Below, one piece after another: positions 53,233-60,388 of a stretch of DNA of 64,000 nt. Under the pieces are notes generated by a model that searched no databases, was not told where the DNA came from, and saw only the letters and a program-made list of their open reading frames with translations. Numbering within the stretch: the stretch's first letter is position 1; each line of letters begins with the position of its first letter. The DNA comes from Palsa-504 sp963705835. GTDB lineage: Bacteria; Actinomycetota; Actinomycetes; Streptosporangiales; Streptosporangiaceae. The translations under genes and the position numbers were made by a program. Location: positions 14,752 through 78,751 of the forward strand of contig CAVPLC010000094.1 in the NCBI GenBank assembly GCA_963705835.1. Direction: 5' to 3'.

Positions 53233-54570
53233 ATGTCCGGAAACGTCACGAACGATCCGCCGGCTGAGCCGGCGCTGAGGGTGGATACCCGGGAGGAGCT
53301 GGTGTACCTGCTGGGTCAGGCCTGCGAGATCGAGCACGGCCTGATGTGTGAGTACCTGTACGCGCAGTTCTCGCTCAAGCGCGGGCCGGACGAGGGCCTG
53401 ACCGACGGCCAGCTCGCCCGGGTGCAGGCCTGGGAAAAGGCGCTGATCACCGTGATCAAGCAGGAGATGCTGCACCTGGCGCTGGCCACCAACATCTTGA
53501 CCGCCATTGGCGCGGCGCCGCATTTCGAGCGGCCCAACTTCCCGATCTTGTCCCGCTGGTACCCGCCGGGGGTGCAGATCGCGCTGGTGCCGTTCGGCGA
53601 GCGGGCGCTGCGCCACTTCATCTACCTGGAGCGCCCCGAGGGGATGGCGCTGGACGACGCGGCCGGGTTCGCGGCCGCCCGGCACGCCCAGCCGCTGACC
53701 GCAGCCGGATCCGGGCTGGTCGGCGTGCCCGAGCCATGGCAGACGGTGGGCCACCTGTACCGCGGGATCGAGGCGGGCCTCGCCTCCCTGTGCGCCCGCT
53801 ACGGCGAAGACGCCGTGTTCATCGGCCCGCCCCGGGCCCAAGCGGTCACCGACATCTTCGAGTGGCCCGAGCTGCTCGCGGTCACCGACCTGGCCTCGGC
53901 CGGGCGGGCGATCGAGACGATCGTCGAGCAGGGCGAGGGGGCGCGAGGCGACTGGATCAAGTCGCACTTCGGCACGTTCGTGGGAATCCTGGAGGACCTG
54001 CTGGCCGAGCAGGCCGCCGACCCGGCGTTCAACCCGGCCCGGCCGGTCGAGCCGGCCTACGTCCGGCTGCCCCCAGACGTGGAGGCCGGGACCCTGATCG
54101 AGGACCCCGCCACCGCGCAGGTCGCCGACCTGGCCAACGGCCTGTACGAGGTCACCCTCCAGGTGCTCAGCCGGTACTACATCCACCACGGCGAGACCGC
54201 AGCCGAAGTCAACACCCTGGCCCGCACCGCCAAGCACCTGATGAACCACGTGATGCGCGACCTGGGCCCGGTGCTGACCGCCTTGCCGGTGGGCCCGTCC
54301 CACCCGGGCCAGACCGCCGGCCCGACCTTCGACATCGCCCGCCCCGCCGCCTTCTTGCTGCCGCACCAGGACGCAGCCTGGAAGATCATCACCGAACGGC
54401 TCGACGTGCTGGAGCAGGCCTGCGCTGCCCTCAGCCAGCGAGCGGGCCTCAGCGCGCTCGCCCCGCTCACCGAACAGCTGCAGTCGATGAGCCAGGACAT
54501 CGCGGCCCACGCCTCCAGAACGGCCGGCGACAGCGGCAGCACGCGGTTCCCAGACCGGCGCGAGCCTTGA
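53233..54570 (+). CDS. VioB-like ferritin-like protein (iminophenyl-pyruvate dimer synthase family)
   Basis: 445-aa protein with the ferritin-like domain of the VioB/RebD-related family. ACEIEHGLMCEYLYAQFSLK and ITVIKQEMLHLALATNIL supply ExxH-type metal ligands, and SRYYIHHGETAAEVN is a further His/Glu segment. In VioB this fold takes part in coupling two indole-3-pyruvate imines. Here it is free-standing without the VioB oxidase domains, and is paired with a GMC oxidoreductase. ATG 53233 follows GAGGTGG; upstream GTGs are possible. Natural-product chemistry or a peroxide-related role are both open. Confidence 0.85.
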   Translation: MSGNVTNDPPAEPALRVDTREELVYLLGQACEIEHGLMCEYLYAQFSLKRGPDEGLTDGQLARVQAWEKALITVIKQEMLHLALATNILTAIGAAPHFERPNFPILSRWYPPGVQIALVPFGERALRHFIYLERPEGMALDDAAGFAAARHAQPLTAAGSGLVGVPEPWQTVGHLYRGIEAGLASLCARYGEDAVFIGPPRAQAVTDIFEWPELLAVTDLASAGRAIETIVEQGEGARGDWIKSHFGTFVGILEDLLAEQAADPAFNPARPVEPAYVRLPPDVEAGTLIEDPATAQVADLANGLYEVTLQVLSRYYIHHGETAAEVNTLARTAKHLMNHVMRDLGPVLTALPVGPSHPGQTAGPTFDIARPAAFLLPHQDAAWKIITERLDVLEQACAALSQRAGLSALAPLTEQLQSMSQDIAAHASRTAGDSGSTRFPDRREP

Positions 54571-54592
54571 CCGGGGAGGGAGAGACGTCGCC

Positions 54593-55325
54593 ATGATCAA
54601 TCCCGCAGTCTTCACCACCACGTTCCTCGCCGCGGCCGTCGAGATCATCGAGATGGTGATCATCGTGGTCGGCGTCGGCGCCGTCCGCGGCTGGCGGTCG
54701 ACCCTGCTGGGCACCGCGCCGGCCTGGCCGTCGTCGCGGCGCTCATCCTGGCGCTCGGCACGGCGCTGACGAACGTGCCGACCAACTGCTGCGGGTCGTG
54801 GCCGGCTCGCTGCTGTTCGTGTTCGGCCTGCAGTGGCTCCGCAAGGGGATCCGCCGGGTCGCCGCCAACGGCCTGCGCGGCATGGGCGCGCGGAACGCAA
54901 CCGACGACGACATCCCCGCCCACGGCGTGGACTGGATCGCGTTCCTCCTGGCGTTCCGGGGTGTGGTGCTCGAGGGCCTGGAAGTCGCGATCATCGTGGC
55001 CACCTTCGGCGCGGCCGCGCGGGCGTTCCCCTCCGCGGCCCTGGCCGCGGCCGCCGCCCTGGTGATCATCGGCGCCGCCGGCGCGCTGGCCCGCCGGCTC
55101 GTGGAGCGCATCCCGCGCAGCGCCCTGCAGCTCCTGGTCGGCATCCTGCTGTCCGCCTTCGGCTCCTTCTGGGCGATCGAGGGGCTCGGGATCGCGTGGC
55201 CCGGCGCAGACCTGTTCATCATCGCCCTGGCCGCCTGGTACGTCCTCGCCGCCGCCTGGTACATCCGGCGGCTGCGGCGGCAGACCCGGCCTGCCAGCCA
55301 GCTCACTCCCCAGCACGTGAGGTGA
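54593..55325 (+). pseudogene. predicted polytopic membrane protein, two frameshifts
   Basis: ATG 54593 has a GGGAGGGA site. The frame begins MINPAVFTTTFLAAAVEIIE, shifts near 54705 to continue AGLAVVAALILALGTALT, and shifts again near 54785 to LLRVVAGSLLFVFGLQWLRK. It then runs intact through several TM helices (IAFLLAFRGVVLEGLEVAII) to TGA 55325. Summed, it resembles COG4280-type membrane proteins. Two single-base changes within 80 bp suggest either sequence error or decay. Confidence 0.65.
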
Positions 55326-55329
55326 AACC

Positions 55330-55563
55330 ATGACCGTTTCCTGGCTCAACCGGGCGGGGACCGTGAGCCTTCGCGGGCTCGTGGCCTTCGGGAAGTTCTG
55401 GTACGGGTTCGTCATCGGCGACGACTGGACCGTCGCGGCCGCCGTGGCGGCCGCGCTGGCGGTGACCTGGCTGCTGCACACCGCGGGCGTGGCCGCGTGG
55501 TGGCTGCCGCCGCTGGTCGCGGTGGCCGCGACCGGGGCCAGCCTTCGCCGCATCAAGGGATGA
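55330..55563 (+). CDS. small membrane protein
   Basis: 77-aa protein, not recognised. ATG 55330 follows GAGGTG. An amphipathic N-terminus (SLRGLVAFGKFWYGFVIGDD) is followed by two hydrophobic helices (TVAAAVAAALAVTWLLHTAG and WWLPPLVAVAATGAS) and a basic end. It lies 4 bp after the COG4280-like gene, so it is probably co-transcribed and functionally linked. Confidence 0.7.
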   Translation: MTVSWLNRAGTVSLRGLVAFGKFWYGFVIGDDWTVAAAVAAALAVTWLLHTAGVAAWWLPPLVAVAATGASLRRIKG

Positions 55564-55644
55564 ATGCGCAGCAGCCGGTGCTGACACCGGTCCTCGCGCT
55601 CGGACGCCAGCCGACGCCCGGACCTGAGCCGCACTGAGGCCCCC

Positions 55645-55926
55645 GTGTCTCCCGTCTGGGCTGCCGTCGCGATGCTGGCGCAAAACGTCCTCGCTGTGTT
55701 CCTGGTGCAGGCCGAGGCCCGCAACCGGGCGCTGCTGGCCGGGCTGCTGGACTGCCTGATGTGGCCGGCCGGGATGGTCACGACCACGATCACCGTGACC
55801 GCGCTGCAGGGCCACCACGCCGGGCTGAAAGGCGAGGTGATCGCGGCGGTCACGCTGGCCAACTTCGTCGGCTCCTCGGCTGCGGTGAGCCTGGGCAGGC
55901 GGTTCATCAGGGCGCGGCGTGGGTAG
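55645..55926 (+). CDS. small multi-TM membrane protein
   Basis: 93-aa hydrophobic protein, not recognised. GTG 55645 has no strong ribosome-binding site. Three helices are likely (AAVAMLAQNVLAVFLVQA, LLDCLMWPAGMVTTTITVTA and VIAAVTLANFVGSSAAVSL), then a basic tail RRFIRARRG. It resembles in style the DUF2179/YebE-like helical repeats, but I cannot assign it. Third membrane gene in this small run. Confidence 0.65.
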   Translation: MSPVWAAVAMLAQNVLAVFLVQAEARNRALLAGLLDCLMWPAGMVTTTITVTALQGHHAGLKGEVIAAVTLANFVGSSAAVSLGRRFIRARRG

Positions 55927-56065
55927 AACGGTACCGCCACCTGCTGCGTTGCCGTGGACGGCGTCCTGTTCCTGGAGCCATGCCGTTCATCACCAGTGAC
56001 ATTCTGCAGATAGACGGTATTGGTTGCGGAAGTCTGCCTTCAGCGTGACTGCCATCAGCGGCAGA

Positions 56066-57328
56066 ATGCAGTACATGCCTGATGGAACCAGCACGAAACC
56101 GATGGTGATCGTCGGTGGGGGCAAGGCTGGGGGCACGGCCGCGGCAACTCTCCGCGACGAGGGTTCCGGCGGGCAGGTCGTGATTATCGGCCGCGAACCG
56201 GGTATCCCGTTTGGCCGTCCCCCGCTGTCCAAGACGTACTTGCGGTCGGAAGAGGATCTCGAGGGCTGGTACGTCAAGCCCGCCGACTGGTATGAGGCGC
56301 ACGACGTCGAGCTCCGCACCGGGTCCAGCGTGGTGGCCGTAGACACTGCGGCGCACTCCCTGGTCCTGGACTCGGGCGAGGAACTGGAGTACCAGAAGGT
56401 CCTGCTGACGACCGGAGGACAGAACCGGCGGCTCGGGATTCCCGGGGCCGAACTGCCCGGGATCTATTACCTGCGCACGGTGGCCGAGTGCCACGCGATC
56501 AAGCACGAAGCCGTGGCGGGCCGACGCGCGGTAGTGGTGGGCATGGGGTTCGTTGGCGCCGAGGTAGCAGCCTCGCTGACGCAGCTTGGGGTCAGCGTGA
56601 CAGCGATCTACCCCGGGACAAACCCGCTGGAACGAGTCCTGGGCACGGAGATCGGCGCGCTGATCGGCGCGATTCACCGCTCAAAGGGGGTCACGCTACT
56701 GGCAGGGCCTCAGGTTACCGCGTTTGAAGGGGCCGAGCGGCTGGAGGCGGTGGTGACCGACGACGGCGGCCGGGTGGCATGCGACTTCGCCTTCGTCGGC
56801 ATCGGGATAGCTCCCGATGTATCGGCCGTCGCGAGCTCATCCGTTGCGCAAGAGAACGGGGTTCTTGTTGACGAGCTGTGCCGGACCAGCGCAACGGACG
56901 TCTACGCGGCCGGCGATGTCGCCAACCATCTCCACCCGGTCCTCGGCCGGATCCGGGTCGAGCACTACAACAGCGCCGAACATCACGGAGCCGCAGCGGC
57001 GCGAGCGATGCTCGGCTCGACCACGCCATTTGACTACATTCATAATTTCTGGTCCGACCAGTACGAGCACACGCTCCAGTACGTTGGCCACGCCGAGAAA
57101 TGGGACGATTTCGTCGTCCGCGGCAGCCTGCAGGAACGCAAGCTCGTCGGCTTCTACCTGCTCGCGGGGGTGGTGCGAGCGGCCGTGGGCTTCGACCGTG
57201 GAGGCGATCCTGAATGGGAACCCGACTCGGAGATGGCGGCATGCGCGCGCCTCGTCGCCCTCCGCGCCCGGCCCGATCGCGGGTTGCTCACCAACGAGCA
57301 GACGGACTTGCGATCGCTGGCGCAGTGA
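56066..57328 (+). CDS. ferredoxin-reductase/AIF-like NAD(P)/FAD oxidoreductase
   Basis: FAD-dependent pyridine nucleotide-disulfide family protein, about 420 aa. PMVIVGGGKAGGTAAATLRD binds FAD, FGRPPLSKTYLR is typical of rubredoxin/ferredoxin reductases, AVVVGMGFVGAEVAASL binds NAD(P)H, and DVYAAGDVANHL is the second FAD motif. No redox-active CxxC is present. The start is ATG 56066 or 56075; both lack a strong site. No ferredoxin gene is adjacent. It converges on the histidine phosphatase. Confidence 0.9.
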   Translation: MQYMPDGTSTKPMVIVGGGKAGGTAAATLRDEGSGGQVVIIGREPGIPFGRPPLSKTYLRSEEDLEGWYVKPADWYEAHDVELRTGSSVVAVDTAAHSLVLDSGEELEYQKVLLTTGGQNRRLGIPGAELPGIYYLRTVAECHAIKHEAVAGRRAVVVGMGFVGAEVAASLTQLGVSVTAIYPGTNPLERVLGTEIGALIGAIHRSKGVTLLAGPQVTAFEGAERLEAVVTDDGGRVACDFAFVGIGIAPDVSAVASSSVAQENGVLVDELCRTSATDVYAAGDVANHLHPVLGRIRVEHYNSAEHHGAAAARAMLGSTTPFDYIHNFWSDQYEHTLQYVGHAEKWDDFVVRGSLQERKLVGFYLLAGVVRAAVGFDRGGDPEWEPDSEMAACARLVALRARPDRGLLTNEQTDLRSLAQ

Positions 57329-57341
57329 CGCTGAACGCGTG

Positions 57342-57983
57342 TCACGCGAGATGACTGGTGTCGTTGACGCGGCGGACGGCGGCGAACTCGTGATCATGCC
57401 ATTGGATCTCGTTGATGCACGCGGAGCCGAGGTACATCCGGTAGATGGTGGCCAGGGGGACGTCAAGGGCGCGGCACAGCAGGATCTTTATCGGGGTAAC
57501 GTGGCTGACTACCAGGACCCTTTGACCGTGGTGGTCCCGTAGGAGGCGATCGCAAGCCTGGTGGACCCGTCGCGCGGTAGCGGCGAAGCTCTCACCGCCC
57601 GGCGGCGCCTGCTGGGGGTCATGCTGCCAGGCCGCCGCGGCCGCAGGCCATCGCTGCTGTATTTCAGCTAGTGTGAAGCCTTCCCATTCGCCGTAGTCGG
57701 TTTCACGGAGGTCATCGTCGGTGGCTGCGGTCAGGCCCAGTTCGGTGGCTGCCATAGCGGCGGTGGTGGCGGCGCGCCGCAGCGGTGAGGTGACTATGGC
57801 GTCGATCCGGGCACCGGATGCCAGCCGGTCGGCGGCGGCCTTGGCCTGTCGGATGCCGTCGGCGCTGAGGGGCAGATCACGTAGCCCGCTGAACCGGTGT
57901 TCTGGTGACAGGCGGGTGTCACCGTGGCGGAGCAGCACAGTGATGGTGGGCTGCGCTGAGGGACTGATCCAGCCGAGTGTCAT
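57342..57983 (-). CDS. histidine phosphatase (phosphoglycerate-mutase-like)
   Basis: 213-aa phosphatase. The catalytic motif LLRHGDT has the phospho-acceptor His, TSPLRRAATTA and DYGEWEGFTLAEI (acid residue) follow, and VVSHVTPIK holds the second His. It resembles CobC/GpmB-type phosphatases acting on small phosphorylated metabolites. ATG 57983 overlaps the glycosyltransferase TGA by 4 bp. Last gene of the four-gene minus-strand operon. Removal of phosphate from a pathway intermediate is the simplest guess. Confidence 0.9.
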   Translation of the reverse strand: MTLGWISPSAQPTITVLLRHGDTRLSPEHRFSGLRDLPLSADGIRQAKAAADRLASGARIDAIVTSPLRRAATTAAMAATELGLTAATDDDLRETDYGEWEGFTLAEIQQRWPAAAAAWQHDPQQAPPGGESFAATARRVHQACDRLLRDHHGQRVLVVSHVTPIKILLCRALDVPLATIYRMYLGSACINEIQWHDHEFAAVRRVNDTSHLA

Positions 57984-58987
57984 GGCCGCCTCCCGAGGAT
58001 GGCGAAGAACTGTTGCGCAGATTGCTCCCAGGTCGGCAGGCTCAGCGCCCGGCGGGCCGCGGCGGCCCCCATCCGGCGGCGTTCGGGCTCGTCTTCCGCG
58101 AGCCTGCGCAGCGCGCCAGCGAGGGCGATCTTGTCGCCTGGCGTGATCAGGATGCCCTGCTTCCCGTCGTCGACGAGATGCGGCAGGTTGCCGCTGCGCC
58201 AGCCGATCACTGGCAGACCCGCGTCCAGCGCCTCGGCGCAGGCGGTCGCGTAGGTTTCCCAGCGTGAAGCCAGGACGAACAGATCGGCCGAACGATAAAG
58301 GCGCCCTACCCCGTCGTCATCACAGGGCCCGTGCCGCACGACCCGGTCTGATAGGCCGGCGATCCGGCGGATCACGCGCTGGCCGTACGGCGTATCTGCC
58401 CGCTCGTCACCGGCGAGGTGCAGCCGCAGCAGGCCGGCCGGCAATGCGGCGACCGCGTCAAGCAGTTCGAGGATTCCCTTGTTGGGAAGCCAGTTGGCTA
58501 CGCAGAGCGCAGCCGCCCGGGCCCCCTCTCGCAGATCGCTGACCTCGGTTCCCGCCTTCTGGTCCCGGCCAGGAGGCACGACGATGGCCCGATCGAACCG
58601 GTCGGCCAGCAGCGCGCTGGCGACGATCACGGTTTCGCACCGGCCGTAAAGGTATCGGTCCAGCCAGGCCTGCGCCCACCGGCGAGGCGGTGAGTGATCG
58701 ATTCCGCCGGGCGGCTGATGGACGATGGCGGCCATCCGCCGGGGGCGCCGGAACGCAATCCACGGCGCAAGAAACGCCGCCACGATGCTATCGACCAGCA
58801 CGACATCGGCCGTGTCGGCGGTGCGCAGCGCCCGGCGGCCGTGCAGGACGGGCAGTCTCGTCGGCAGTGACGCGAAGATGATCCGGGCGTGGTTGCGGCC
58901 CGCAAGTTCAGCCATCCGCCGGTGATAACGGTATCCGCCCGTCAAGGTGGCGGGGTCACCCAGTGTGATCAGGCAAATGGTCAGCAT
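57980..58987 (-). CDS. family 4 glycosyltransferase
   Basis: GT-B glycosyltransferase of 335 aa. The N-terminal domain opens TICLITLGDPATLTGGYRYH. The C-terminal donor-binding domain has CVANWLPNKGILELLDAVAA and YRSADLFVLASRWETYATAC with the GT4 ExxxxxxxE-type region near AEALDAGLPVIGWRSGNLPH. ATG 58987 lies inside the end of the PTPS gene (32-bp overlap), so the genes are coupled. Sugar donor and acceptor are unknown; context suggests a pterin- or pyrimidine-derived acceptor. Confidence 0.9.
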   Translation of the reverse strand: MLTICLITLGDPATLTGGYRYHRRMAELAGRNHARIIFASLPTRLPVLHGRRALRTADTADVVLVDSIVAAFLAPWIAFRRPRRMAAIVHQPPGGIDHSPPRRWAQAWLDRYLYGRCETVIVASALLADRFDRAIVVPPGRDQKAGTEVSDLREGARAAALCVANWLPNKGILELLDAVAALPAGLLRLHLAGDERADTPYGQRVIRRIAGLSDRVVRHGPCDDDGVGRLYRSADLFVLASRWETYATACAEALDAGLPVIGWRSGNLPHLVDDGKQGILITPGDKIALAGALRRLAEDEPERRRMGAAAARRALSLPTWEQSAQQFFAILGRRP

Positions 58988-59357
58988 GGTGCCGGTATCC
59001 ACCGAACGCCTCCGGGGTTTCCCACACCCGGACGGCCAGTGCGTCACCTCCTGCGCTGGCGATGGCGGGTGAGAGGGTGTCATAGACCCAGCGGGCGAAC
59101 ACCTCCACGGTGACCGCCTCAGCGTCGGCGGGACGTATCTCTTCCAGATTGCGGCCTTCGATGCGCCCGGTCAGCTTGACCATTGCCGCTTCGAGCATGT
59201 CCAGATCGCAGACCATGCCTCTGTCATCGAGTTGCTCGCGGTCCACTACGACCTCGATCCGGTAATCATGATGGTGCAGCTGCCCTTCCGGACCGGGCAG
59301 TCCCGGCATGATGTGGAAGGCGCGGACCTCGCGGGCCAGCCCGACTTCATAGGTCAC
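58956..59357 (-). CDS. 6-pyruvoyl-tetrahydropterin synthase/QueD family (PTPS-III-like)
   Basis: 133-aa T-fold pterin enzyme. Zinc ligands are predicted at H15 (AFHIMPG) and at H28 and H30 in EGQLHHHDY. The position of the catalytic Cys of QueD (Cys-x-x-x-His-Gly-His) is Glu24. That is the change that marks PTPS-III enzymes, which cleave dihydroneopterin triphosphate to 6-hydroxymethyl-dihydropterin. GTG 59357 overlaps the dehydrogenase stop by 11 bp. Family is sure; the exact reaction is inferred. Confidence 0.85.
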   Translation of the reverse strand: MTYEVGLAREVRAFHIMPGLPGPEGQLHHHDYRIEVVVDREQLDDRGMVCDLDMLEAAMVKLTGRIEGRNLEEIRPADAEAVTVEVFARWVYDTLSPAIASAGGDALAVRVWETPEAFGGYRHHADHLPDHTG

Positions 59358-60315
59358 AGACGGCTCCTTTGTAGTCGAGAACGGCGTGCATCAGGCCGGG
59401 TGTGCCCTCATCTACAGCGCGGAACGCCTCGGCGGCCCGGCTGAATGGGAACACATGCGTGGACAGCTGTGCCAGCGGAAGCTCAGGCAGCAGCTCCGCC
59501 GCTGCCAGGCGGCGGCGCGACACAGTCCATCGTGTCGACAGCCGGGCCGGAATCGTAGAGACCTGCGTGCTGCGGATGGTCAGCCGCCGACGGTGAAAGG
59601 CGCCGCCAAGCGGCAGCACCACGGGTTTTACGCCGAACCAGGACGCGACCAGCAAAGTACCCTCGTGGGCCAGCATGTCCAGCGCCAACCCCGGCGCGTC
59701 CGGATTGCCACTGGCGTCGATGATCAGCGGAACTTCTTGCTTTGCCAGCTCCTCGGGCATCACGGCGGTGACGCCGAGGCTGGTGGCCAACCCGCGCCGC
59801 CACGCCAGCGGTTCGGCGCACAAAGGCCGCTGGCCTGAGCGCTGCAAGAGAAGAGCGGTCAGCAGCCCGAGGACGCCGGCGCCGAGCACGATGACCCGGT
59901 CGCGGTATCCCGCCCCGGCATCCAGCGTCACCTGCAATGCCGTCTCCACTAGCGGGAACAACGTCGCCGCCGCGGGGTTCACGGCAGGCAGGGGGATCAG
60001 GTCACCGGGCCGCGCCGCGAATACGTCCTGATGCGGCTGAAAGGCGAAGACCGGCCGGTCCCAGTCCTTGACTTCGCCGACGCAGGCATAGCCGTAAGGG
60101 AAGGGATAGCGGAAGGCGCCGCCGAGCGCGTCGATCGCGTCGTCCAGCGCGAGCCCCTCCGGGAACTCGCCGCGGTAGATCAGCCGCTCAGTGCCGCCGC
60201 TGATACCGGAGAACAAGGTGGTGACGATGACCTCGCCTGCACTGGGCCGCGGCGTGGGCATTTCCCTGATCCGCACACAGCGCGGCGCTGTGTGAAACAG
60301 TGCGCGGGCGGACAC
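59347..60315 (-). CDS. BchC-like medium-chain dehydrogenase
   Basis: 322-aa MDR-superfamily oxidoreductase. TTLFSGISGGTERLIYRGEF replaces the usual Cys-containing zinc loop. FPYGYACVGEV, VIVLGAGVLGLLTALLLQ (NAD(P) fold) and IDASGNPDAPGLALDML follow. The S-x-x-S-x-G-T-E loop and GYACVGEV recall bacteriochlorophyllide hydroxyethyl dehydrogenase (BchC) and related secondary-metabolite enzymes. First gene of the operon; its start is 73 bp from the divergent RibA-RibD fusion. Confidence 0.85.
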   Translation of the reverse strand: MSARALFHTAPRCVRIREMPTPRPSAGEVIVTTLFSGISGGTERLIYRGEFPEGLALDDAIDALGGAFRYPFPYGYACVGEVKDWDRPVFAFQPHQDVFAARPGDLIPLPAVNPAAATLFPLVETALQVTLDAGAGYRDRVIVLGAGVLGLLTALLLQRSGQRPLCAEPLAWRRGLATSLGVTAVMPEELAKQEVPLIIDASGNPDAPGLALDMLAHEGTLLVASWFGVKPVVLPLGGAFHRRRLTIRSTQVSTIPARLSTRWTVSRRRLAAAELLPELPLAQLSTHVFPFSRAAEAFRAVDEGTPGLMHAVLDYKGAVCDL

Positions 60316-60388
60316 GCCGAGCGTATACCCGCCGGCTGTTCCGGCAAACGACGCGGTTGATCACCACGGCAGGGGGTATTGGGCGCCC
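60316..60388. promoter_or_regulatory. divergent control region of the pterin/pyrimidine locus
   Basis: The 73-bp gap between the divergent starts of the BchC-like gene (60315, minus) and the RibA-RibD fusion (60389, plus) must contain or border both promoters. I see no riboswitch-like fold and no clear operator. Confidence 0.4.

Noticed and set aside
53233..54570. A violacein or indolocarbazole gene cluster
   Set aside because: No tryptophan oxidase (VioA/RebO), VioE or P450 partner is present; only the ferritin-like family member matches.
57342..57983. Histidine phosphatase as cobalamin CobC or a glycolytic mutase
   Set aside because: No cobalamin or glycolysis genes are nearby, and the overlapping operon points to a dedicated role.
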